The notes: generated by a model not told the origin, from the sequence alone. DNA of 64,000 nucleotides from Streptomyces piniterrae (GCF_005048155.1 NZ_SUMB01000009.1:62001-126000), one strand, 5' to 3'. Shown: positions 42,773 through 53,607, counted from the stretch's first letter. Numbers and translations: made by a program.

Positions 42773-43398
42773 CCGAAGCCACTGTCCGCATCCTGCTCTG
42801 CGACGACCATGCCGTGGTGCGTGCCGGGCTGCTCGCTCTGCTCGGCAGCGAACCCGACATCGAGGTGGTGGGAGAGGCGGGCACCGGTGAGGAGGTGGTG
42901 GCCCTGGCCGCGAAACTCCGGCCGGACGTGGTGCTGATGGACCTCCAGCTCGGCCCCGGCATCGACGGCGTGGAGGCCACCCGCCGCATCGCGGCCACCG
43001 GCATCCATGTGCTGGTCCTCACCACCTACGACACGGACGCCGACATCGCCCGCGCCATCGCCGCAGGCGCCACCGGCTATCTGCTGAAGGCCGAGCGTCC
43101 CGAGGAGCTCTTCGCGGCGATTCGCGCCGCCGCGCAGGGGCGCACCACACTGTCCCCGCCCATCGCCAGCCGCGTCATGAACCAGATGCGCGGTGCCACG
43201 CGGCCCGCTCTGACCGCCCGCGAACTCGACATCCTCGGCCAGCTGGCGCAGGGCCTCGGAAACCGTGACATCGCCCGCGCGCTGTTCATCAGCCAGGCCA
43301 CCGTGAAGACCCATCTGGGCCGGATCTACGACAAGTTGGGCGTGGACACGAGAGCCGGCGCGGTGGCGGTGGCGAAGGAGCAGCGGCTGCTTCCGTGA
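42769..43398 (+). CDS. senR: SenR-like NarL/FixJ response regulator
   Basis: 209 residues. Receiver domain with acidic pair Asp12/Asp13, phospho-acceptor Asp58 (VVLMDLQLG), Thr in LVLTTYDTD and Lys in YLLKAERPEEL; C-terminal LuxR HTH (LTARELDILGQLAQGLGNRDIARALFISQATVKTHLGRIYDKLG). Partner of the upstream kinase by gene overlap. In S. reticuli SenR controls furS-cpeB and hbpS. The 3' end overlaps the convergent SRPBCC-type gene by 110 bp. Confidence 0.9.
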   Translation: MTEATVRILLCDDHAVVRAGLLALLGSEPDIEVVGEAGTGEEVVALAAKLRPDVVLMDLQLGPGIDGVEATRRIAATGIHVLVLTTYDTDADIARAIAAGATGYLLKAERPEELFAAIRAAAQGRTTLSPPIASRVMNQMRGATRPALTARELDILGQLAQGLGNRDIARALFISQATVKTHLGRIYDKLGVDTRAGAVAVAKEQRLLP

Positions 43399-43933
43399 GC
43401 GCGCGCCGTCGTATGGCCGCCAGCATCAGCCGCCGTACGAAGCCGCTGAACGGCCGGATCAGCAGCCAGTACCGCGCCATGACCCGGCGCGAGGAGTCGT
43501 CCAGGCACCGCACCCGGGTCTCGGTGGTCAGCCGGGTCCGGCCGTCGGCCGCCTCCTCCAGCAAGAGGCTCAGGGTGGCCTTGGCGTACCCCGGCTGGTG
43601 GAAATCCCGGAACTCCTCGGCCGAGGTGACCTGGTGTCCGCCCGGGACGCCGAACTTCCACCACTGGCCCACCAGTCCCTCCACGATCTCGCGATGACGC
43701 TCCTCGGCGAGCCGAGTCATCGCTCCCGGAGTCGGCATGTCGCGTTGACCGTGGCCGTGCCGCAGCCGGGCGATCCCGTCGCGGGCAGCGAACAACGGGC
43801 GCGCCAGCCGGATGTCGCGCGGGTCGAGCCGCCGGCAGGCGGCCCAGACGGCGGGGGCCGGAGCGGCGATGGTGATGGTGTGCTTCTCACGGAAATGGGG
43901 TGACGGCAGGAACTGGTCCACCAGATTCGTCAC
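43289..43933 (-). CDS. SRPBCC-superfamily small protein
   Basis: 214 residues starting at GTG 43933 (VTNLVDQFLPSPHF), which has GGGAGG about 6 nt upstream. Residues 10-165 look like a SRPBCC/START-type binding domain (HTITIAAPAPAVWAACRRLDPRDIRLARPLFAARD, EEAADGRTRLTTETRVRC). The last ~35 residues are Pro/Arg-rich and are encoded antisense to the end of senR, so they may be non-conserved read-through. The gene is divergent from a TetR regulator with a palindrome between them, so it is probably a TetR target. Ligand unknown. Confidence 0.75.
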   Translation of the reverse strand: MTNLVDQFLPSPHFREKHTITIAAPAPAVWAACRRLDPRDIRLARPLFAARDGIARLRHGHGQRDMPTPGAMTRLAEERHREIVEGLVGQWWKFGVPGGHQVTSAEEFRDFHQPGYAKATLSLLLEEAADGRTRLTTETRVRCLDDSSRRVMARYWLLIRPFSGFVRRLMLAAIRRRALTEAAAAPSPPPPRRLSCPRPTCRRSGPDGSSRWPG

Positions 43934-43965
43934 AGGGCACCTCCCGGATTGGGCTCCGTAGATGA

Positions 43966-43981
43966 CTCTACACCTGTAGAG
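43966..43981. promoter_or_regulatory. Palindromic operator between the SRPBCC and TetR genes
   Basis: CTCTACA-CC-TGTAGAG, perfect 7-bp arms, in the 70-bp divergent spacer. The size and position are typical of a TetR-family autoregulatory site covering both promoters. Confidence 0.75.
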
Positions 43982-44003
43982 GCGGCGGGGTAGGGTGAGT
44001 CGC

Positions 44004-44705
44004 ATGTCTCGTACCGCGCGAGCCCAGGTCCTGCTCGATGCCGCCGTGACCGTCGCCGCCGCCAGCGGGCTGCGCGGGCTCACCCACCGCGCAGTCGACG
44101 CGCACGCCGGGGTGGCACCGGGCTCCACCAGCTACTACTTCCGCACCCGCCAGGCGCTGCTCGTCGGGATGGCTGAGGTCATCGCCGAAAGGGAACTGGC
44201 GGACATCGCCCGGGAGGCCCCTTCCGGCCCCGCCGAACCGGTGCTCTCCCAGCCGGCCGAGTCAGTGGCCTCCGTGGCAGACGCGGCGACACCCTCCGTG
44301 GCAGACGCGGCGGCGATGATGGCCCGCGTCACCGGCCACTGGCTGGGGCCGGCCCGCGAACGCACCCGCGTCCGCCTGGAACTCTCCCTGCTGGCTGCGG
44401 GACAGCCCGAACCGGCAGCGGCGCTCGCCCGCGTGGCCGACTGCTTCCTCGAACAGACCCGCGCGCTGCTGGCGGCCCTGGGCGCCCCCGCCCCCGATCG
44501 CGATGCCCGGTTGGTGCGGGCGGCCGTAGAAGGCCTCGTCTACGACGACATCGCACACCCGCCGCCGATGCCCCGCGACCACGCCTCGCTGGCAAGGGAC
44601 TTCGAAACCGTCCTGCGATGGTGCGTCACCCCCGGGAGCCCGGCTCCCGACCCGACTCCCGACCCCTGCGTATCGAGTGGCCCGCTCGAGTCAGACGGCA
44701 TGTAG
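44004..44705 (+). CDS. TetR-family transcriptional regulator
   Basis: 233 residues from ATG 44004. N-terminal TetR HTH (ARAQVLLDAAVTVAAASGLRGLTHRAVDAHAGVAPGSTSYYFRTRQALL, residues 4-52), then a C-terminal ligand domain with a short direct repeat (SVADAATPSVADAA). The last 25 residues are Pro/Asp/Ser-rich. A perfect palindrome lies just upstream, shared with the divergent SRPBCC gene. The 3' end overlaps the stop of the truncated GntR fragment by 15 bp (convergent). Confidence 0.88.
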   Translation: MSRTARAQVLLDAAVTVAAASGLRGLTHRAVDAHAGVAPGSTSYYFRTRQALLVGMAEVIAERELADIAREAPSGPAEPVLSQPAESVASVADAATPSVADAAAMMARVTGHWLGPARERTRVRLELSLLAAGQPEPAAALARVADCFLEQTRALLAALGAPAPDRDARLVRAAVEGLVYDDIAHPPPMPRDHASLARDFETVLRWCVTPGSPAPDPTPDPCVSSGPLESDGM

Positions 44706-45098
44706 CCGGTCGAGCGTCTGCCTCAGCTCTTCCCGCAGGGTGCGCCCGGCCGCTTCGGCGTCTGCCCGTGCGATGGCCTCGACGAGGAGGGCGTGCCCCT
44801 CGTCACCGTGGTTCGGGTCTTCGGTCCGCAGGTCGAGCAGCTCCCCCAGGTCGATCAGGCCCTGGCGCAGCACCGGTACGAACTCGCCGAACAGGGCGGT
44901 GAGTACGGGGTTGTGTGCGGCAGCGACCACGGCCGCGTGCAGGGCGATGTCGGCGTCGACGAATTCCGCGTGGCCGGCCTTCGCCGCGTCACGACGCTTC
45001 GCCAGGGCCGCTTCGACCGCGGCGAGATCGTCGTCCGTACGGCGCTGAGCAACCATCTGCGCGGCCTCGACCTCGATGAGCATGCGGACTTCTTGAAG
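44691..45098 (-). pseudogene. C-terminal FCD fragment of a GntR-family regulator
   Basis: An open frame coding about 135 residues from LQEVRMLIEVEAAQMVAQRRTDDDLAAVEAAL to LREELRQTLDRLHAV, i.e. the FCD effector domain of a FadR-type regulator with metal-binding-type residues (DADIALHAAVVAAAHNPVL). The HTH half (~100 residues) is missing: homology stops at the IS605-type right-end hairpin (45103-45120). The gene has been cut by transposon insertion. Confidence 0.8.
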
Positions 45099-45533
45099 CT
45101 CTCCCCGGCCAGAGCCGGGGGATTCCCGCCTACCTTGCGGCGGCGGGCTGGACGCCGCGAGCGCGCCTGACGACTGCTCTCCCGGCAGCCGGGATGACCA
45201 CGGTTCCGTGGCCGATCCGGTACACGTGCAAGATGTTCCGGGCTGCGTTGTGGTCGGCGTTGCCTGACCATCCGCAGTCCGGGTTCTTGCATACCAACGT
45301 GGCTTGGTCTTCCCCGCTGCCGGGTGTGATGAAGCCGCACGCCGAGCAGCGCTGGGAGGTGTACGGGGCGGGAACCTTGACCAGCTCGCCGCCGAGGCGC
45401 TCCAGCTTGTACGTCAGCATCGTGACCGTGTGGCCCCACGCCTCTTGGAGGTTGGAGCGGTTGAACCCGGCCTTGGCCTTGACGTTGGCGCCCGCTCCTC
45501 GACGGTGCCCCGAGCGGACTTGACCATGTTCGT
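45099..45533 (-). mobile_element. IS605/IS1341-type element remnant: TnpB C-terminus and right end
   Basis: The frame at 45130 onward (minus strand) encodes the C-terminal TnpB region: KAKAGFNRSNLQEAW, VPAPYTSQRCSACGFITPG, CKNPDCGWSGNADHNAARNIL with the Zn-ribbon cysteines and the last catalytic Asp. Upstream, NMVKSARGTVEE is one base out of frame (near 45488), so the gene is frameshifted. The N-terminal two thirds are absent; the sequence switches to an ABC ATPase on the other strand near 45535. The right end carries the typical hairpin CCCCGGC-CAGA-GCCGGGG (45103-45120). TnpB is an RNA-guided nuclease in this family; this copy is dead. Confidence 0.8.
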
Positions 45534-46190
45534 GTCGGTCTGCTGGGGGCGCTCGCCCATCCCACGCGGGGCACCGTGGAGGTCCTGGGGCACCGGCTGG
45601 GCCGGGTGGGCCTGCGCCAACTGCGGTACTGCGTGGGGCATGTGGACCCGCGCCACGGGCCGAGCTCGCCCCTGCGGGTCCGGGACGTCGTGCTGACCGG
45701 GCTGACCAACACCGTCGAACGTGTCCCCCGGTGGAGTCCGACGCCCGAGCAGGCCGCCATGGCCGACCGCCTCATCGAGCTGCTCGGTCTCGGCGACCGG
45801 CGCGACGCGCGATGGCCCACCTTGTCCCAGGGCGAGCGCGGCAGGGCACTGATCGCCCGCGCGCTCATGCCCAGTCCGCGGCTGCTGTTGCTGGATGAGC
45901 CCGCGACGGGTCTGGACGTCGCCGGGCGGGAGCAGCTCATCGAACGGATCGACACGCTCCAGCGCACCTATCAGGAGCTGTCGTCGGTTCTGGTCACCCA
46001 CCACCTGGAGGAGCTGCCTCCCGGTACGACGCACGCCATGCTGCTGCGGGACGGGCGCTGTCTGGCCTCGGGGCCGGTCGCCGACACCCTGACCAGCGAT
46101 CAGGTCGGCAAGTGCTTCGACCACCCGGTACACCTCACCCGCACCGACGGCCGGTGGAGTGTGCGGACCCGCCGCCCGGCCGGGGCGTAA
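45534..46190 (+). pseudogene. ABC transporter ATP-binding protein lacking Walker A
   Basis: Homology begins at about GLLGALAHPTRGTVEVLG (just after where the P-loop would be) and continues to the stop: signature LSQGERGRALIARAL, Walker B RLLLLDEPATGLD and the H-loop VTHHLEELP. The Walker A motif and the first ~40 residues are gone, and there is no ribosome binding site at the possible start (GTG 45576). It abuts the TnpB remnant, so an IS-mediated deletion probably joined them. No permease partner is nearby. Unlikely to be functional. Confidence 0.8.
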
Positions 46191-46321
46191 CGGCTGAGTC
46201 GGGCCAGTGGCTCGTGGGCGGTGGCGGACGGCGGACGGCGGACGGCGACACCAGCCGGCTGCCGCCGCACCCGGGCCCGGCGGACCTTGCTAGCGCCGCA
46301 AGCCGGGCGCAAGCTTGTGAT

Positions 46322-47080
46322 GTGGGTGTTCAGGACGGCCCTACGTTGATCGCGTCTGTGCAGCGAGCCTTCCGTCTGATGGAAGCCGTGGGGGCACACG
46401 AGGGCGGTGCCCCGGCGAAGCAGCTGGCACGCGAGGCAGGGCTGCCCCTGGCCACCACGTACCACCTGCTGCGGACCCTGGTCCACGACGGCTATCTGCG
46501 GAAGCTGGACGACGGCGGGTTCGTCATCGGGGAGAAGCTGGACCTGCTGCACGCCGGGAGTCGCGGGCAGGCGCTGCTGACCCGGGTCCGTCCCGTGCTG
46601 ACCGCCCTGCGGGACGAGCTGTCGGCCGCCGCCTACCTGACCTTCTACGAGGATGGCGAGATCCGGGTCGTCGAGATCATCGACGGCCCCCGGGCGCCTC
46701 GCGCCGACCTCTGGGTGGGATTCGAGGATGCCGGGCATGCCACGGCCCTGGGCAAGTGCGTGCTGCGCGAGCTGGACGACGACGCCCGCAACGACTACCT
46801 CTCCCGGCACCCCCTCGCCGATCTCACGCCCCGCACCATCACGGCCCGTGCCGAGCTGCTCCGACGGCTCGACGAACCGCGCGCCGCCCCGGGCGTCACG
46901 GACCTGGAGGAGTACTCCCTCGGCACGGTGTGTGCCGCGGTGCCGGTATTCAGCGGGCAGACGCTGGGCTCGCTCGGGGTCTCCCTGCCGTCGGACCGGC
47001 TCGCCGTCCTCGATCAGATCCGAGCCCGGCTGGTCCCGACGGCAAGCCGTGTGACCAGGGGTCTTTCGCTCGCCACGTGA
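46322..47080 (+). CDS. IclR-family transcriptional regulator
   Basis: 252 residues from GTG 46322 (VGVQDGPTLIASVQRAFRL). N-terminal winged HTH of IclR type (AFRLMEAVGAHEGGAPAKQLAREAGLPLATTYHLLRTLVHDGYLRK) and a C-terminal effector domain with ALGKCVL, TDLEEYSLGTVCAAVPVFSGQTLGSLGVSLPSDR. The start is uncertain because no strong ribosome binding site is seen; the frame extends further upstream. Effector and target unknown; the neighbours do not suggest a pathway. Confidence 0.85.
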   Translation: MGVQDGPTLIASVQRAFRLMEAVGAHEGGAPAKQLAREAGLPLATTYHLLRTLVHDGYLRKLDDGGFVIGEKLDLLHAGSRGQALLTRVRPVLTALRDELSAAAYLTFYEDGEIRVVEIIDGPRAPRADLWVGFEDAGHATALGKCVLRELDDDARNDYLSRHPLADLTPRTITARAELLRRLDEPRAAPGVTDLEEYSLGTVCAAVPVFSGQTLGSLGVSLPSDRLAVLDQIRARLVPTASRVTRGLSLAT

Positions 47081-47083
47081 GTC

Positions 47084-47106
47084 GGCGGGCGCCTTCGCGC
47101 CCCGCC
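47084..47106 (+). terminator. Hairpin after the iclR-type gene
   Basis: GGCGGGCGC (47084-47092) pairs with GCGCCCCGCC (47097-47106) with one bulged C and loop CTTC, 4 nt past the stop. Confidence 0.6.
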
Positions 47107-47239
47107 GGAGGGGCCTCGTTCACTATCTGAAAACCCTGACCTTGTGGGCTACCCCCGGACCCCTGTTTCCTGGACAAATCGGACGCTCAGGCGGCGCGAA
47201 CGGAGCAGGGTCTTGGAGCAGGGAGTTGCGGTCAGGAAC

Positions 47240-48586
47240 ATGAGTCAGGCTCGTCGAGATCATCAAAGCGACCGCCGACCGGACCGGAAGGGATGCAGTA
47301 CCCGGCAGCGCAGTACGCGGAAGCTCATCAGGCCCCAGGAGACGAAGCGGGCGATCGAAGCGTCGGCCGCCGGTCGACGGGAGGACGGCCCGGCGTCGGG
47401 GCAGGAATCCGGGCCGGCCACGGCCCCGCACCCGGCCCCGGCTTCGGCCTCCGGCTCGGCCGCGCCGCATCAGCCGCGCGCCGCCGCCCACCTCGCCGCC
47501 ACCCACCTCGCCGGTGGTGCGCCCGCACTGATCGTCCTCGCCGTCGCCCTCCTCGCCCTCTTCAGCGGGGCCGGGATCACCTGGCTGCCGCTGCTCGCCA
47601 TCGGGCCGGCGCTGGCCGCCGCCACCAGCAAGCCCTGGGGAGTGCTTCGTATCGGCGTCCTCGCCGTGGCACTGGGTGCGGCGCTCGGCATCCACGGCGG
47701 CGCACCCGGCCGTGACCAGGCGATCGTGCTCACCACGCTGGCCGCCGTAACCCTGGCAAGCAGCCTGGCCAGCGCGCTGCGCGAGCGTCGCGAGCGGGTA
47801 CTGGCGGCCGTCCGGTCGGTCGCCGAGGCCGCCCAGCACGCCCTCCTTCAGCCCGTGCCCGCCACCGTCGGCCCGTTCCAGGTGGCCGTCCGCTACAGCG
47901 CCGCCGCGGCGGAGGCCCGGATCGGCGGAGACCTGTACGCGCTGGTGCCCACGCCGTACGGGGTCCGCCTGATCGTCGGCGATGTGCGCGGCAAGGGGCT
48001 GCCCGCGGTGGGCACCGCCGCTCTGGTGCTCGGCGTGTTCCGCGAGGCCGCCTATGACGAGCCGGATCTCCTCGAAGTCGTCGGCCGGATCGAGCGGAGC
48101 CTGACCCGCAACCTCGGGTCCGATGACTTCGTCACCGCCGTGGTCGTGGGATACCCGCAGGCAGGACGCATGGAGGTGGTCAACTGCGGGCACGCGCCTC
48201 CGCTGGTGCTCCGCGAATCCGGCGTTCTGGCCGTCGAACCGGTCCACCCCGCTCCGCCCCTCGGACTGAGCGCCCTCAGCGGCGAGTCCCCGAGCCTCCA
48301 GGTGCTGCCGTTCACCGATGGCGACCAACTGCTCCTCTACACCGACGGGGTCACCGAGGCACGCGATCACAGCCGTGAGTTCTACCCGCTCGTCGAGCGA
48401 GTGGCGCGTCATGTGTCGGACGATCCGTCCCGCACCCTCGCCGCGCTGCACGACGAACTGCTGGCGCATGTGGGTGGCCAGCTGCACGACGACGCCGCAC
48501 TGCTCCTGCTCCGGAAGCCGGCCGTCGCCGCCGCCTCCTCAGGGCCGGCGCCCGAACCGGAAGCGCTCGACGCGGTCGGCCCGTGA
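47240..48586 (+). CDS. Membrane-anchored SpoIIE/RsbU-type PP2C phosphatase
   Basis: 448 residues from ATG 47240. A 90-residue low-complexity cytoplasmic N-terminus, then three to four membrane helices (about 95-190), and a SpoIIE phosphatase domain (about 215-430) with ARIGGDLYALVP, VRLIVGDVRGKGLPA, SDDFVTAVVV, NCGHAPPLVL, LLLYTDGVTEARD and LHDDAALLLLR. The metal-binding Asp residues are present. Such proteins dephosphorylate anti-anti-sigma factors. No partner is adjacent. The ribosome binding site is weak, so the start could be one of several. Confidence 0.85.
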   Translation: MSQARRDHQSDRRPDRKGCSTRQRSTRKLIRPQETKRAIEASAAGRREDGPASGQESGPATAPHPAPASASGSAAPHQPRAAAHLAATHLAGGAPALIVLAVALLALFSGAGITWLPLLAIGPALAAATSKPWGVLRIGVLAVALGAALGIHGGAPGRDQAIVLTTLAAVTLASSLASALRERRERVLAAVRSVAEAAQHALLQPVPATVGPFQVAVRYSAAAAEARIGGDLYALVPTPYGVRLIVGDVRGKGLPAVGTAALVLGVFREAAYDEPDLLEVVGRIERSLTRNLGSDDFVTAVVVGYPQAGRMEVVNCGHAPPLVLRESGVLAVEPVHPAPPLGLSALSGESPSLQVLPFTDGDQLLLYTDGVTEARDHSREFYPLVERVARHVSDDPSRTLAALHDELLAHVGGQLHDDAALLLLRKPAVAAASSGPAPEPEALDAVGP

Positions 48587-48637
48587 CGCGGCCCTCTGGC
48601 CCGCCCAGGAAACCGGCACTCAAGTCGGTGAAGCCGC

Positions 48638-49008
48638 ATGACTGTTGAGGTGGAGATCGCCCACGAGGCGAGCCAGGAGATCGTGGACGCCTTCGGTGCG
48701 AAGCGAGCACGCTGCTGGTCGCACGTCTGGAAGGCGAAATCGTCGGAACCCTGACCCTGCTGCTGTCCCCGCTGCCGTCCGGGCTGCGGGCCCGCGTGGA
48801 AGACGTGGTGGTCGACATCGCAGCGCGGGGCCAAGGAATCGCGGCCGCGCTCACTAGCCACGCTCTGCGACTGGCCCGGGAAGCGGGTGCGCGCACCGTG
48901 GACCTCACCTCGCGCCCGGACCGCACGGCGGCGAACCGGCTCTATGAGCGCCTTGGCTTCGAGGCCAGGGAGTCGACCGGCTACCGGTTCTCCCTGGACG
49001 ACGCATAG
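48638..49008 (+). pseudogene. GNAT acetyltransferase with internal deletion and frameshift
   Basis: The first 20 codons from ATG 48638 (MTVEVEIAHEASQEIVDAFG) fit a GNAT start. The rest of the domain is in another frame: EASTLLVARLEGEIVGTLTLL, VEDVVVDIAARGQGIAAALTSHAL (acetyl-CoA site R/Q-x-x-G-x-A), YERLGFEARESTGYRFSL. Joining the two requires about 25 missing residues plus a frame change near 48700, and the first frame runs into a stop at about 48755. The remnant is about 123 codons against the usual ~150. It is nonfunctional unless the C-terminal part is translated from an internal start. Confidence 0.75.
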
Positions 49009-49171
49009 GGACGACGCATAGGGCGGGGCAAACCCGGTCGAGCGGGGATTTCCCGGACAGCGCCCACGCCATCCGCCCACCGCACCGACCGACCAGGGCC
49101 CTTTCGAGACTCGTCCGATCACGAGATATCTTGATGTCGAGCAATGTTGCAGACGTGGAGCGGAGCACCCG

Positions 49172-51391
<2,220 letters not shown>

Positions 51392-51417
51392 GGCCGACGC
51401 TCAGGCTGAATCCCGTT

Positions 51418-51451
51418 CCGCCCCGGCTGGCACTCCGTCCAGCCGGGGCGG
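51418..51451 (+). terminator. Terminator between icd and the terpene cyclase
   Basis: Perfect 13-bp arms CCGCCCCGGCTGG (51418-51430) and CCAGCCGGGGCGG (51439-51451) with an 8-nt loop, between convergent genes. Confidence 0.85.
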
Positions 51452-51474
51452 TCCCGTTTCCACGACAGTGTCGT

Positions 51475-52848
51475 CTACTCGGCGCGCGCGCCGTGGTAGC
51501 GGTCGGTGGTGCTGTGCCACTCGCGGTTGCCGCCCATCCAGGCCCACAGCCCGGCGAGGAAACGTCGCAGCTGAGGGGTGCCGACGAGGCTCAGGGTGGT
51601 CGCTTCCGCCTCGAAGGTGTGCACCATTTCGTCATGGACCTGGACGCTCCGCTCGACCGCCTCCGCCAGCGAGCAGTTCTCCTCGGCGGCGATCTGGGTG
51701 GGCAGGTTGAAGCCCGAATCGGCGTCTTCCTTGGACATCGAGTACAGGTCGTTGACGAGGGTGGCCGCGGCGGAGGCCATCCGGACGGCGCGGCGTACCC
51801 GCGGGTCGGCGTACTCGGCGGTGCTCAGCTCATAGCCGCCGACCGCGTCGATCAGCGCGGTCATCGGTATGAAGCTGTTGAACTGGCGGTCCGTCAGATA
51901 CTCCCAGACCGATGGCAGCCGTCCGGTGGTGCGCCAGCCCGCCTCCGCGTTGAAGCCGCCGAACAGCGCGGACATCTCCTGCTGGAGCCGGGCCACCTGG
52001 GGCGCGGTGGCGTACCGGGAGATGTGCTCGACGGCGGAGCGCAGGGCGACCAGTACCGGGTCGTCCCGCATGGCCCGCTCCAGCTCAGGGGCGTAGCGGA
52101 CGACGAGATGCGCCGGGTCCACCGCGGCGTAGGCGATCGCCAGCCGGGGTGCGAGCTGTTTCGGGTCCGCTCCGGCCGAGGCGTCGTCGCAGTAGTGGTC
52201 GTCGGCCGCCCACTCGGCCAGGCCGCACTTCGCGGCGGCCAGCAGTCGGTCGGGGTCGTCGGTGTCGGGGTGGGTGAGCATGAGCAGCCGCCCGAAGTTG
52301 GCCGCGCGCAGGTCGTCGAGCCGCCCCTCGTAGATGCCGCACTGCTCGGCCCACCCGACGAGCCGTTCGTTGACCTCCTCGCCGAGAGCCGGGTCGTCTC
52401 GGACCGGCGGCGGGCAGTACAGGTCGGGAACGGACGCTCCGCCGCGGGACCGCGCGGACCACGGTCTCAGCCCCGAGGTTCCCGGCCCGGTGGGACCGCC
52501 GGGCGGGCGGGGGGCGCCCTCCGCCGGGGAGGAGTCGCGCGTTCGGCGGGGCTCCCGCCGGCCCTCCGCCGCGCCCTGCGTGCCGGGCGGCGCGGCGGAA
52601 GGCCGGCGAGGGCCGGTGATCGACAGCGGCCGGATGCGGGCCGCGGACGTCCCCAGACCGGTGGGGTTGCGGATCAGCCGCCGGCCCGTCATCCCCGTCA
52701 ACTTCCCGCCGAGGCAGTCCTGTTGGAGTCCGGCTGCCCCGGGAAGCCCCCGCGGGGCCACGCCTGCCGGCCGGGACAGCAGGGCCGCCACCAGGCCCGC
52801 CAGCTCATGTGTGGCGGCGGGTGCGGACATACGGGAAAGCAGGGACAC
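51475..52848 (-). CDS. 2-methylisoborneol-synthase-type terpene cyclase (candidate encapsulin cargo)
   Basis: 457 residues from GTG 52848 with AAGGAG 5 nt upstream. Residues 1-140 are Gly/Pro/Ala/Arg-rich and probably disordered, with short conserved-looking islands (GLQQDCLGGKLTG, NPTGLGTSAARI). From YCPPPVRDDPALGEEVNERL the class I terpene synthase domain follows: acidic motif DDHYCDD (216-222) and the NSE triad in NDLYSMSKE (Asn366, Ser370, Glu374). The pattern (LTHPDTDDPDRLLAAAKC, WEYLTDRQFNSFIP, WAWMGGNREW) is that of 2-MIB synthase, which cyclises 2-methyl-GPP. The GPP methyltransferase normally beside it is not here. Published Streptomyces Family 2B encapsulins package 2-MIB synthase through a disordered N-terminus. 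Confidence 0.88.
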   Translation of the reverse strand: MSLLSRMSAPAATHELAGLVAALLSRPAGVAPRGLPGAAGLQQDCLGGKLTGMTGRRLIRNPTGLGTSAARIRPLSITGPRRPSAAPPGTQGAAEGRREPRRTRDSSPAEGAPRPPGGPTGPGTSGLRPWSARSRGGASVPDLYCPPPVRDDPALGEEVNERLVGWAEQCGIYEGRLDDLRAANFGRLLMLTHPDTDDPDRLLAAAKCGLAEWAADDHYCDDASAGADPKQLAPRLAIAYAAVDPAHLVVRYAPELERAMRDDPVLVALRSAVEHISRYATAPQVARLQQEMSALFGGFNAEAGWRTTGRLPSVWEYLTDRQFNSFIPMTALIDAVGGYELSTAEYADPRVRRAVRMASAAATLVNDLYSMSKEDADSGFNLPTQIAAEENCSLAEAVERSVQVHDEMVHTFEAEATTLSLVGTPQLRRFLAGLWAWMGGNREWHSTTDRYHGARAE

Positions 52849-53172
52849 CGGATCTCCTTCGTCGAGACGGTCGGGACGCCGTGCGAACACGCTCCGATTC
52901 TTGATCAAAGCGCAGTGTGACGATCTCCTCAATGGCGTGGGGGTGCAGGCGTCCACCGCCCCTCGCATCCCCACGCCTGTTTGAAGCGATCACTCGTCCG
53001 CCAACGGGACCGCGGGCGGTTCTCCACCCCGCCCTCCGTCGCGGCACCTCACCCGTTCGGACGACGCCGACGGCATGCACCGCGCGGCTCCCCCGCCCCC
53101 GGAAGCGGCATTGAGCCATCCGTGGTGTCATCGAAGGCGGAAGCAAGCAAAGGTGCCAAGGCGGGAGGAATC
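52849..53172. other. Divergent spacer between terpene cyclase and CBS-domain gene
   Basis: 324 bp without a supported gene. It has an AT-richer patch (ATTCTTGATCAAAG around 52900-52915) that could hold the leftward promoter of the cyclase gene. I found no strong palindrome. Confidence 0.45.
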
Positions 53173-53607
53173 ATGGCTAAGAAGCTGCTGGCCCGAGACA
53201 TCATGTCCGCCGGTGTGCAGTGCGTCGGCGCGCACGAGACGCTGCTGGACGCGGCGAAGATGATGCGCGAGCTGAACGTCGGTTGTCTGCCTATCTGTGG
53301 CGACAACAACAAGCTCAAGGGCTTGATAACCGACCGTGACATCGTGGTCGAGTGCATCGCCGAGGGAGTCGACCCGGCGACGGTGCAGGCCGGCTCCCTG
53401 GACAGGCCACTGTTCTGGATCGACGCCGAGGCGGAGGCCAAGGACGTCCTCAAGACCATGGAAGACCACCAGGTCAAGCGACTGCCGGTGATCGACGTCA
53501 AGGGCGGCCACCAGCTGATCGGCATGATCACGGAAGCCAACCTCGCCAAGAACCTCACCGACACACAGATCGCGGAGTTCGCGAACGCCGTGTACGCGAC
53601 CGCCTAG
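53173..53607 (+). CDS. Tandem CBS-domain protein
   Basis: 144 residues consisting of two CBS motifs: first MAKKLLARDIMSAGVQCVGAHETLLDAAKMM to KLKGLITDRDIVV (residues 1-60), second DRPLFWIDAEAEAKDVLKTMEDHQVKRLPVID to LIGMITEANLAKN (75-130). CBS pairs bind adenine nucleotides or SAM and act as sensors. GGGAGGA precedes the ATG. The gene sits inside the encapsulin locus but on the opposite strand from the shell and cargo genes, flanked by its own hairpin; involvement is possible but unproven. Stand-alone CBS pairs like this are also common hypoxia/stress proteins in actinobacteria. Confidence 0.88.
   Translation: MAKKLLARDIMSAGVQCVGAHETLLDAAKMMRELNVGCLPICGDNNKLKGLITDRDIVVECIAEGVDPATVQAGSLDRPLFWIDAEAEAKDVLKTMEDHQVKRLPVIDVKGGHQLIGMITEANLAKNLTDTQIAEFANAVYATA

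Noticed and set aside
53173..53607. CBS-domain protein as a third encapsulin cargo
   Set aside because: It has no disordered extension and lies on the opposite strand with its own terminator, so nothing in the sequence supports packaging.
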